From: Alteromonas pelagimontana
Lineage (GTDB): Bacteria; Pseudomonadota; Gammaproteobacteria; Enterobacterales; Alteromonadaceae
Direction: 5' to 3'
DNA length: 64,000 nucleotides
Assembly (NCBI RefSeq): GCF_002499975.2
Contig: NZ_CP052766.1
Location: 3,038,001 to 3,102,000, forward strand
Shown: positions 45,823-53,037 of the stretch, piece by piece
How positions within the stretch are numbered: position 1 is the stretch's first letter
Layout: each line of letters starts with the position of its first letter
Translations under genes and position numbers: made by a program
Notes under the pieces: model-generated
Seen by the model: only the letters and a program-made list of their open reading frames with translations
Told to the model about the DNA's origin: nothing
Databases searched by the model: none

Positions 45823-46784
45823 TCCTAGTATCAAAAAAATTTGTAGCTTACAGTAGAAAAATTAAATTTTGGTAAAAAGTGGGTCAGGGTTTGTGCTTTC
45901 AGGTTTTCGAACGCACCATTGCGGCCACGCGGCACCGGATATGAAATACTCTGTAGCGACGAGTAGAGAGAGAATAAAATAGTGGTCTCATGGAGCCTTC
46001 TGAGTGAACCTACGTTTAAAAATCATTATGGCTCATAGTTGCACTTTAACAGGAGAACGAGCTGTAGTGTTTACTTATCTGAATGACCAACACCGTCCGT
46101 TATGAAAGCTGCTGCCGGAAAGCGTAATTATTCATGAAATTTATCACGTCACTCCATTAAACTCGAAGAAGCTTTTAGGTGAACATGATCATCCGAAAAG
46201 TCTGAGGTATCGCTTAAGATTAAGCAGAAAATTCCGCGTCACCGGGTACCTTCAATGTTTCTGTCATCAGCGGGCATGATGCAGGAGAAAAAAAAATCGC
46301 ATCGGCGACAGCGCCGGATTTTACCTTTAATACGGAATAGTAGGTGGCGGTAGTTGACTGATCCTTACGTTGCCCGATGTACTTCAGAATTAACTGGTTA
46401 ACGTGAACTGTATCAAGGCCGTCGGCGAGGCTTCTGGTTAGTCGCCGCGGTAAACGCCATTGCCTTTAAAATCTGGTGTATATTGTCGAGGTATGCTTCC
46501 CTGCCGCAGGTTCAGTTTTTTACGTTTAACACCGGCACGGGATGTATGAGGACTTCAACGGAATTGGTTTCTCATTTACTGAGCGACCAAAGGTTTGAGC
46601 AAGTGTTGTAGAATACCGCTTCCAAAAGTTATAGGGTTCGACTGGCCTGAAACGAGAGCAAAACTATTTGATTTGCTGTATTTACAGCCAAGGACTAATC
46701 CATCAAATGCAGATGTCCTGTTAGCGGTCGCGTGATATAAAATTCACTGAATTTTCTTTATGTTGGACTGGGGTAGAACAAAGA
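45823..46784. other. Degraded region inside the island
   Basis: No intact gene is present. On the minus strand at about 46460-46290 a protein-like stretch (LADGLDTVHVNQLILKYIGQ, then STTATYYSVL) resembles the C-terminal end of a tyrosine recombinase but lacks a start and upstream catalytic parts. On the plus strand about 46586-46735 an open stretch ends in TGA with FDWPETRAKLFDLLYLQPRT and no start. Both look like decayed gene ends left by earlier rearrangements. Confidence 0.4.
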
Positions 46785-47390
46785 TTGAAAGTATTGCATG
46801 CAACCGACTTACACTTTAACAAAAACGCGTGTGAGTGGCTTACCGTTAACCAGGCGTGTGCCGACGTAGTATGTTTAACCGGCGACTTCCTCGACACAAG
46901 AATTGATGCGGCTGAACCGCCCGAATTACAGGTATTATTCTTTTTAAAATGGTTTCAATCATTCTCGCGTCCTCTGCTGGTTTGCTCGGGAAATCATGAT
47001 GTAAGTTATAGAGAAGGAAGCTGGTTAAACAATGAAGGAGTGAAGGACGTTTACGGTGATGGAGCGAAAGTAAGGCTCAATGGCATCACGTTTGGATGTG
47101 TGCCCTATGTCGGTAATCTGGACGTGTACAGGGAGTGCGACGTATTGCTTCATCATGAGCCACCCGCGCGATCAAAAACGGCAGTTCAGGACGGTATTGA
47201 TTACGGTTGCACTTCCCTTAGCTACGCGCTTACGCATAAAACACTTTTAGCCAAATATGTTTTGTGCGGGCATGTCCATAGACCCAGCAAATCAGCAGTG
47301 AGAAAAGGTAACTGCATCGTGATTAATGCAGGAGGTACGCACAGTCAAACTCAAGCGAGTCATGCTTTGATTGAAGTAGACGAGAAATGA
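46785..47390 (+). CDS. Calcineurin-like metallophosphoesterase
   Basis: This compact 201-residue protein has all metal-binding motifs of the family: ATDLHFN, LTGDFLD, CSGNHDV, LLHHEPP and CGHVHRPS. It is probably cytoplasmic (no signal peptide). The start is a TTG at 46785 with a poor GGGG-containing upstream sequence, so expression may be low. It is an orphan in the right end of the island, behind a decayed gene. Substrate unknown. Confidence 0.8.
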   Translation: MKVLHATDLHFNKNACEWLTVNQACADVVCLTGDFLDTRIDAAEPPELQVLFFLKWFQSFSRPLLVCSGNHDVSYREGSWLNNEGVKDVYGDGAKVRLNGITFGCVPYVGNLDVYRECDVLLHHEPPARSKTAVQDGIDYGCTSLSYALTHKTLLAKYVLCGHVHRPSKSAVRKGNCIVINAGGTHSQTQASHALIEVDEK

Positions 47391-47801
47391 ACACAACCAA
47401 CAATGAAAATTTCATTTCTGAACTGATCCCATCGTTATGGATGCAAGCCTTTGCTGGCTGAGTGGAGCTTCGGCTTTTGATCGTTGAAAAGCAATTCTAT
47501 CGGCTTATGTAAATGGAGTAGTGGACTAGCTTACCTTACCTTCAACAGTTTTTACTGTCCCCCTTACTTCCCATGCCACCTGGTACTCTGACTTTACTGT
47601 ACCGAAAGGGTAGAGATATTTAACAGATGGCCTTACGAGTGTTAGTGACTAGCTGTGCATCAAAGTGCATCTAGTTTGAGGCAGCATTGTAAGCAGTAGA
47701 ATTAGAGCTGCATGTGCCAATGAGAATGGTTGACCTGATCAATCGTCAGCGATGTGGGAATCTCCCGATTATGGGGTAGAGCCAGAGTGAATAAAACCGT
47801 T
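47391..47801. other. Intergenic region at the right end of the island
   Basis: No gene or strong structure is seen before the arm-type repeat at 47802. Confidence 0.4.
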
Positions 47802-47825
47802 AGGACTCTTCCAGGGACTCTTCAT
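47802..47825 (+). repeat. Tandem arm-type repeat, right end of the island
   Basis: AGGACTCTTCC followed by AGGGACTCTTCAT: the same two-unit arrangement as at 28252-28275, in the same orientation, 57 bases left of the tRNA gene and inside the island. Confidence 0.55.
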
Positions 47826-47881
47826 GGAAGGTGTGGATAAAATATGTTAGTGCCTACATACTATGAAAGCACTGAAGAACT

Positions 47882-47958
47882 TGGTGGCCCCAGCAAGACT
47901 CGAACTTGCGACCTGCCGATTATGAGTCGGATGCTCTAACCAACTGAGCTATGGGGCC
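47882..47958 (-). tRNA. tRNA with CAT anticodon (probably tRNA-Ile2, otherwise tRNA-Met), island integration site
   Basis: This 77-base gene folds as a complete cloverleaf: acceptor GGCCCCA/TGGGGCC, D arm AGCTCAGTTGGTTAGAGC, anticodon loop CTCATAA (anticodon 47922-47924), T arm GCAAG-TTCGAGT-CTTGC and an encoded CCA end. The GGCCCC acceptor is characteristic of the lysidine-type tRNA-Ile2 that reads AUA; elongator tRNA-Met usually has another acceptor, but the sequence alone does not settle it. The first anticodon-stem pair is a mismatch. Its 3' part is duplicated at 28077-28124, so its 3' half may have been brought by the island. Confidence 0.88.
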
Positions 47959-48005
47959 ATTGGAGATGTCGATGTAAAGCCGGACGGTTTTTACAAGCGG
48001 GGCGA

Positions 48006-48034
48006 AGTATAAGCAGTTTTTTCGGCCTTGTCAC
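48006..48034 (-). promoter_or_regulatory. Promoter of the CAT-anticodon tRNA gene
   Basis: On the minus strand GTGACA (48034-48029), a 17-base spacer and TATACT (48011-48006) lie about 50 bases upstream of the tRNA. The bases after the -10 box are GC-rich, as in stringently controlled promoters. Confidence 0.6.
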
Positions 48035-48279
48035 CCCATCTTAATACGGTTTTTTAACGCTTGATGGTTTCTTATACAGTCTCATTGCTTTGTGGCTTTT
48101 AGACGTCTTAATTTTTGCTTTTGGCTACACTGTCAAATAGGATGCAATGAATGATTGACTGGCGAGAACAAAACCGTCGTTCTTAATGATGTTGCGCTAA
48201 CACTGTTACTATGGTTAAGTGTGGTTACACCCAGTGTTTTTATGCGTAAGCCTTGCCTTTAATTTAATAAGACTAAAAT

Positions 48280-49095
48280 ATGTTACCTGCTAAGAATTTC
48301 GGTTTATTCCTGTTAATTTGCCTATGTTGTGCTTGCGATACTATGTCATCGAAGTCTTCCGGTCCTGGCGATATTCCCATCAGGTTTGTGGATTTACAAA
48401 AAGGTGAAGATTGCAGCTATTTAGTGGATATCAATCATGAGTTATGGAAAGTTAACTATCTGTCTTTTTATCTGACCGAGCCTGAACTGAAAGTAGAAGG
48501 CAGATGGGTGCCACTTAATTTTGATGAAAACGAATGGCAGTCGAAGAAGGCGTCACTGCTGCAGTTTCACAATGCATGTGATGCGAGCGCGAACAATACC
48601 CACATTAAATTAAACACCAACGTTAAGCTATTGGCGCGTGCTACCTCTTTACGTTTTTCAATGGGCCTGCCTTTTAAAGAAAACCATGCGCCTGTGGCCG
48701 AGCAGGTGGCGCCATTAAATAATGCTGCTATGTTTCAGTCGCCTCGCGTAGGGCATTCTTTTATGCGCCTGGAATTGCAAGATGCCAAGAACTCTACTTC
48801 CATATGGTCGTTTATGTTGGCCAGTGGAAACTGTCAGTCTGAAGATTCAAAAACGCCGCCCACTGTCTGCCAATATCCAAATCGGGTGACCGTGGAGCTG
48901 CCAATGGCGCAAAATGTGTCGAACTTACGATTAAACGCGCGCTTGACGCAGCTATTGTTTCGGGCCGATTTACGCGCGCAGGCAGAATGCAATATGGCCA
49001 ACCCAGGAAGTGCAAGTTGTGAAAAAGTGATGCGTAACTTAACTTCTAGAGAATGGCTGCGCTGGGATGCACCGGATAAAGTTTACTTGCGTTAG
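48280..49095 (+). CDS. MbnP-like lipoprotein (metallo-mystery-pair four-Cys family)
   Basis: This 271-residue protein has a lipoprotein signal (lipobox LCCAC, Cys about residue 19). It follows the MbnP pattern: IRFVDLQKGEDCSY, VNYLSFYLTEPELK, LLQFHNACD, LRFSMGLPFKENHAP, APLNNAAMFQSP, FMRLEL, SGNCQS and VCQYPNRVTVELP, with the four conserved cysteines. MbnP proteins bind copper and are usually encoded with MbnH, a di-haem enzyme that oxidises one of their Trp residues. No MbnH gene is next to this one. The gene stands just right of the island. Confidence 0.75.
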   Translation: MLPAKNFGLFLLICLCCACDTMSSKSSGPGDIPIRFVDLQKGEDCSYLVDINHELWKVNYLSFYLTEPELKVEGRWVPLNFDENEWQSKKASLLQFHNACDASANNTHIKLNTNVKLLARATSLRFSMGLPFKENHAPVAEQVAPLNNAAMFQSPRVGHSFMRLELQDAKNSTSIWSFMLASGNCQSEDSKTPPTVCQYPNRVTVELPMAQNVSNLRLNARLTQLLFRADLRAQAECNMANPGSASCEKVMRNLTSREWLRWDAPDKVYLR

Positions 49096-49223
49096 ATGCG
49101 GAGTCGGTCGAAAATAAGTAAATAATCAGGCTTAGAAGAGAACGTGAGGTTAGTGCATCATTTCCCTTTCTTTGCTATCTTTGGCAACTATTTATTCAGC
49201 ACCAAGCCAGCGCGGAGATAAAA

Positions 49224-49553
49224 ATGACTGAAAAGCCCTTTCTGGTAAGTGGTAGAAATACAATCATCCACAAAATTCGGAAGTTCGACCTGTTAATTCT
49301 CAATGGTGATGAGAACCCGCCTATTTTGGTTACGTTTCGAAGCATCAAGCCCTACGAAGGGAAAATTCCCGAAAACAAACGCGATGCAAAAATGATGGAT
49401 ATGGAACTGGTAGATATCACTACCGGTGAAGTATTTGGTGATGAGAAAACGCTGCTGTTTATTCAAACCCTGAATGGGAAAGAATATAAAATAGATTACA
49501 GTAAGGCGGGCACCGATATGTTTATAAAAATACATCAGGATAGCTTCTTTTAA
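49224..49553 (+). CDS. Hypothetical protein, 109 residues
   Basis: I do not recognise this protein. It is soluble and charged, with no signal peptide or cysteine, and reads like a small beta-rich domain (DLLILNGDENPPILVTFRSI, VDITTGEVFGDEKTLLFIQT). It has CGGAG before the ATG and is 128 bases after the MbnP-like gene, on the same strand. Codon use looks like that of its neighbours. Confidence 0.6.
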   Translation: MTEKPFLVSGRNTIIHKIRKFDLLILNGDENPPILVTFRSIKPYEGKIPENKRDAKMMDMELVDITTGEVFGDEKTLLFIQTLNGKEYKIDYSKAGTDMFIKIHQDSFF

Positions 49554-50202
49554 CCCGCTTAGTTAGGCGGTGCTGTCGTCGTTAAGTAGCGCTTCGGCTT
49601 TTTCGATGATATACCCCAACCATCTGGTAGCAGCGAATTGAAGGTTTCGATTACGCTGCTGTTTCCTTTGATTTGTTTCTATTACTCGCCGAAAATATTA
49701 AAGCTGCAGATGTCGATCCGTGTTGTTTTTGCTGCATTTGTGTCTTTTGCTACGCCTGATGTATTTTATACTTCTGCTACCCGCTTTGAGCAAAACCAGC
49801 GTTTTTGATTCTTATTAAGCGTAAGTTTGTGCCAAAATGGGTGATGCTCGAGTCAATCTACCGCAGTGCCAAATAATTGCCAGATATCGTAATAGATTTA
49901 TTAATTAGATAGTTCTGGCTCAATGATGAGATTTTTGTACATAGCAAGGCTGGGGTTCATGCGTCATAGCAGACTATGACCGGAAAGCACAACGGTGCCA
50001 GGCGCAAAAAGGTCGTTATTGAGTGGCGCGGCTTATCTCGAATTAGGGTTACTTGACGCAAATAGACGGGAAAGAAGCGGGTTTGCGCGCTTGCTGGCGC
50101 AGCGTAAAGAAAAGATCGCCTCTATAAGTTCAAGGCTACTGGTTCTTTGAAAGCTCCTTAGTTACTATGAAATTCTAAGTCGCCAATAACTGCGTAAAAT
50201 AA
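49554..50202. other. 650-bp intergenic region with a family A repeat
   Basis: No gene is seen. It contains copy 2 of repeat family A (49939-50046) and the upstream control region of the cidA/lrgA gene. Confidence 0.45.
49939..50046 (+). repeat. Intergenic repeat family A, copy 2
   Basis: It matches 7358-7461 at about 80 percent by eye over some 105 bases: CATAGCAGACTATG, AGGCGCA and CGTTATTGAGTGGCGCGG are the main shared blocks. Both copies lie in the same orientation. Confidence 0.6.
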
Positions 50203-50565
50203 ATGCTAAAGCATCATCTGGTGGGCTGGTTTTGGCTCCTTTTTAGTTTCTTTCTCGGCGAGTTTCTGGTGGCATGGTTTGGTATCGCCATTCCGGGCGC
50301 GCTTATGGGGCTATTGCTACTACTACTATTTTTAACCCTTCGAAAACGTACGCCTCTGCCGTTAACAACGGCATCACGGCCGTTGCTGAAGCATATGGTT
50401 TTGTTGTTTGTGCCGGCAGTGCTCGGGGTGGGGCTGTACCGGGATGAAATAGCGCAAAACCTTTTCGCTGTTGTCGGTGCCATTGTTATCACTACTACAG
50501 TTTCATTAGGATTGACGGCGTGGGTAGCTCAGCGTGTATTAAGGCATGGGAGGCAGGAAGAGTAG
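50203..50565 (+). CDS. CidA/LrgA family membrane protein
   Basis: This 120-residue protein has four predicted membrane helices and the family motifs FGIAIPGALMGLLLLL and VLLFVPAVLGVGLYRDEI. CidA/LrgA proteins were described as holin-like, and their pairing with LrgB is now linked to export or uptake of small metabolites such as pyruvate. The ATG lacks a good Shine-Dalgarno. Its stop codon directly abuts the lrgB start. Confidence 0.85.
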   Translation: MLKHHLVGWFWLLFSFFLGEFLVAWFGIAIPGALMGLLLLLLFLTLRKRTPLPLTTASRPLLKHMVLLFVPAVLGVGLYRDEIAQNLFAVVGAIVITTTVSLGLTAWVAQRVLRHGRQEE

Positions 50566-51300
50566 ATGGCAAACGCGTTTGAAAGCATTTTCACCCCTGT
50601 CTATGAAGCGCTGGGTGCAGCGTTTTCGCTCGCTGGCCTGTTGTGGATATCGGTAACGCTGGCAGCCTATGTCTTTGCTGTGATTGTGGCGCGCATGAGC
50701 AGAGACAATCCGATACTCCATCCGCTGGTTATAACTGCTGGACTGGTGGCCATAGTGCTGGCGCTGACTAGCACTCCTCTTGCTGAGTATTTACTTTCTA
50801 CCCGCAGTATTCATTGGTTGCTTGGGCCGGCCACCGTTGCATTGGCGCTGCCGATGTACGCTCAGTGGCAGCGAATTCGGCAGAATGGCTGGCGGCTTAC
50901 AGTTGCGGTTATGATCGGGGGCGTGGTTTCTCCTGTAATCGCTTGGAGCCTGTTGTACAGTTTTGATGCCCCGCTTGCTATTCAGATGTCAATGCTGACT
51001 AAATCTATTACCACTCCCCTGGCTATGGAAACCAGTGAAATCATCGGTGGCGTGCCCGCAATGGCAGCCGTATTCGTTATAACCTCTGGGATTGTTGGTG
51101 CCATTACGGCGCCCTGGGCGTATCGAATATTAGCCGTTAATTGTCCACAAGCGCAGGGGATAGCGTTAGGGGCGGTATGTCATGCAATCGGCACCGCAAA
51201 GGCTTTGCAAATAAGTGAAGAGGCCGGTGCGCTGGCCACTCTTGGCCTGTGTTTAAACGGTATTATGACAGCCTTGGTGTTGCCCGTATTGATAAGCTAG
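50566..51300 (+). CDS. lrgB: LrgB family membrane protein
   Basis: This 244-residue protein has about eight membrane helices and the LrgB motifs LGPATVALALPMYAQW, SITTPLAMETSEIIGG and GAVCHAIGTAKALQIS. It is the partner of the CidA/LrgA-type protein encoded directly upstream. Together they probably form one transport or permeability system in the inner membrane. No lytSR regulator lies beside them. Confidence 0.9.
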   Translation: MANAFESIFTPVYEALGAAFSLAGLLWISVTLAAYVFAVIVARMSRDNPILHPLVITAGLVAIVLALTSTPLAEYLLSTRSIHWLLGPATVALALPMYAQWQRIRQNGWRLTVAVMIGGVVSPVIAWSLLYSFDAPLAIQMSMLTKSITTPLAMETSEIIGGVPAMAAVFVITSGIVGAITAPWAYRILAVNCPQAQGIALGAVCHAIGTAKALQISEEAGALATLGLCLNGIMTALVLPVLIS

Positions 51301-51468
51301 AAAAGAATTCCTTAACTCGGTTTATGGACATTTGGCAGATAAATGCTATTTGTTAACTGTACGATTCGGTTTTTCCGTGTCACGTTACTTTATTCAATAT
51401 GCTGGCGCATAAGCGCCGGTTTTCCATGCTTATCTGCGTAAGCATTACATAAATGGTAGTCTCGCTTA

Positions 51469-52464
51469 ATGTATTCAGTGCTGGTTTGTGATGATTCTCT
51501 GGTTGCGCGGAAACAAGTTGCCAAATGCCTGCCGCAAGACTGGCAGGTTGCGGTGCATTTTGCCAAAAACGGTAGCGAAGCGCTCAATAGTTTGCAACAA
51601 GGCAAAGGGCAACTGTTGTTGTTAGATCTTAATATGCCGGTAATGGACGGTTACGAAACCCTTAAAGCTATTAAGGAGCAAAGGTTAGATACCAAAACCA
51701 TTGTTATTTCTGGTGATATTCAACCGGAAGCCTTTGAGCGGGTGACCCAACTCGGGGCCATAGATTTTATTCGTAAACCGGTGAATCCAGAGACGCTTAA
51801 GCAAGTGCTGGTTAGCCATCAAATTTTGGCGGGCGACGAATCTGGCAATACAGATACGTATGAATTGGATCCTGACATTCGCGATTGCTATCAGGAAATC
51901 ACCAACATAGCGATGGGGCAGGCCGGTGATCATCTTGCTCGTATTATGAACGTATTTGTGCGGCTACCTATCCCTAATGTGAATTTAATTGAAGTGTCAG
52001 AACTGCACATGATGTTGTCTGATATTGAAAGCCATGAGCAGGTTACCGCTGTCTGCCAGGGATTTCTGGGGCCGGGAATTCGAGGTGAAGCCATTTGTAT
52101 TTTAAGCGATTCAAGTTTTGAAGATGTCGCTAAAATTTTGGATATTCAGGAAGACGTTGACGATCAGGTGCAGTTAGAGTTGCTAATGGACGCCGCCAGT
52201 ATTCTTATCGGCACCTGTTTAACCGGCTTGGCAGGTCAGATGGACGTTAATTTCAGCCAAGGGCATCCGGTAGTCCTGGGGCAGCATCGAGCAATTACTG
52301 ACATTATCGGCATGAACCGCCTGAAATGGCGGCGTACACTCGCCATCGAATTAAGCTATGGCCTTGAAGGCTACAATGTGCAGTGTGACCTTATTTTGCT
52401 TTTCACCGAGGATTCGATGATCACGATGAACAAGAAGCTGTCTCATCTACTGGAGGATTTCTAG
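51469..52464 (+). CDS. Response regulator with CheC/CheX-type phosphatase domain
   Basis: This 331-residue protein has a receiver domain (CDDSLVARK, phospho-acceptor Asp53 in LLLDLNMPVMDGYE, Thr/Ser in TIVISGD, Lys in IRKPVNP) joined to a CheC-like domain. One active-site motif of the E-x2-N kind is kept (EITNIAMGQAGDHLA followed about 20 residues later by Pro), while the second half-site is changed (LLMDAASILIG). Such proteins remove phosphate from CheY-like receivers. It overlaps the PAS gene and may act with chemotaxis or another two-component chain encoded elsewhere. Confidence 0.82.
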   Translation: MYSVLVCDDSLVARKQVAKCLPQDWQVAVHFAKNGSEALNSLQQGKGQLLLLDLNMPVMDGYETLKAIKEQRLDTKTIVISGDIQPEAFERVTQLGAIDFIRKPVNPETLKQVLVSHQILAGDESGNTDTYELDPDIRDCYQEITNIAMGQAGDHLARIMNVFVRLPIPNVNLIEVSELHMMLSDIESHEQVTAVCQGFLGPGIRGEAICILSDSSFEDVAKILDIQEDVDDQVQLELLMDAASILIGTCLTGLAGQMDVNFSQGHPVVLGQHRAITDIIGMNRLKWRRTLAIELSYGLEGYNVQCDLILLFTEDSMITMNKKLSHLLEDF

Positions 52465-52958
52465 TGGCCGATTCAGATTTGGAAGAACTGCAGTCATTCC
52501 ACTGGATGATGGATATGTTGCAGACGGTAGATGTTGGAATTGTGGTACTGGACCGTGAGTTTAAAGTAAAGGTATGGAATGGCTTTATGGAAAGCCATAG
52601 CGGTATGCTACCCAGTGAAGTGCGCGATAAATCTTTTTTGTCCTTGTTCCCTCACATAGACCCGCAGTGGTTTGCAAAAAAATCCCGCCCTGTTTTTGAG
52701 CTAAAAACCCGCGCATTTATGACATGGGAACAACGGCCTTATTTGCTCAAGTTTCCTAATTACCGGCCGATTACAGGCAATGAGCAGTTCATGTACCAGA
52801 ATATCACGCTGTCTCCGCTAACTTCTGCAAACGGTAAAGTCGAATATCTCAGTATGATGATTTACGATGTTACTGACATTGCCGCAGGTAAAAAGCAACT
52901 TGAAGCCTTACAGGTGTTGCGTAGCGAGGAAGAAGAACAAACGAATAGACAACGCTGA
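52464..52958 (+). CDS. PAS-domain protein
   Basis: This 164-residue protein is essentially one PAS sensor domain: VDVGIVVLDREFKVKVWNGF, then LFPHID and YLSMMIYDVTDIAAG. There is no output domain, so it must act by contact with a partner. The GTG start at 52464 overlaps the TAG of the REC-CheC gene, so they are translationally coupled and probably work as a pair. The signal it senses is unknown. Confidence 0.82.
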   Translation: MADSDLEELQSFHWMMDMLQTVDVGIVVLDREFKVKVWNGFMESHSGMLPSEVRDKSFLSLFPHIDPQWFAKKSRPVFELKTRAFMTWEQRPYLLKFPNYRPITGNEQFMYQNITLSPLTSANGKVEYLSMMIYDVTDIAAGKKQLEALQVLRSEEEEQTNRQR

Positions 52959-52986
52959 GCTTTGTTCGGCATGCTGCTTAATCTCA

Positions 52987-53016
52987 GCACACACTAATGT
53001 GTGCAGTTTATCTTTT
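52987..53016 (+). terminator. Rho-independent terminator after the PAS gene
   Basis: GCACACA (52987-52993), CTAA loop and TGTGTGC (52998-53004), followed by the T-rich AGTTTATCTTTT. It separates the REC-CheC/PAS unit from the following lipoprotein gene and shows that the latter does not start within the PAS gene. Confidence 0.7.
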
Positions 53017-53037
53017 GCATTAACTATGGATGTAGGC

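Larger units (their letters stand above)
28105..47929. mobile_element. tRNA-integrated genomic island (about 19.8 kb)
   Basis: Both ends carry the 20-base core GACCTGCCGATTATGAGTCG in direct orientation: 28105-28124 inside a tRNA 3' fragment and 47910-47929 inside an intact CAT-anticodon tRNA gene. A tyrosine recombinase and an AlpA-like protein lie next to the left end, and tandem CTCTTC/GGGACTCTTC repeats lie just inside both ends. These three facts support integration by a tyrosine recombinase at the tRNA gene. The cargo is a phospho-GlcNAc use cluster, an IS5-type element, degraded DNA and a metallophosphoesterase. The recombinase is at the end away from the intact tRNA, which is less common. 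No conjugation or phage structural genes are present, so it depends on other elements for transfer. Confidence 0.8.

Noticed and set aside
28105..47929. A P4-type satellite prophage
   Set aside because: Integrase and AlpA-like protein fit, but there is no primase, capsid-related or replication gene in the remaining 18 kb.
52867..53037. A long N-terminal extension of the PKD/DUF1566 lipoprotein overlapping the PAS gene
   Set aside because: It would cross a Rho-independent terminator and lacks a ribosome binding site; a lipoprotein signal begins shortly after 53038.
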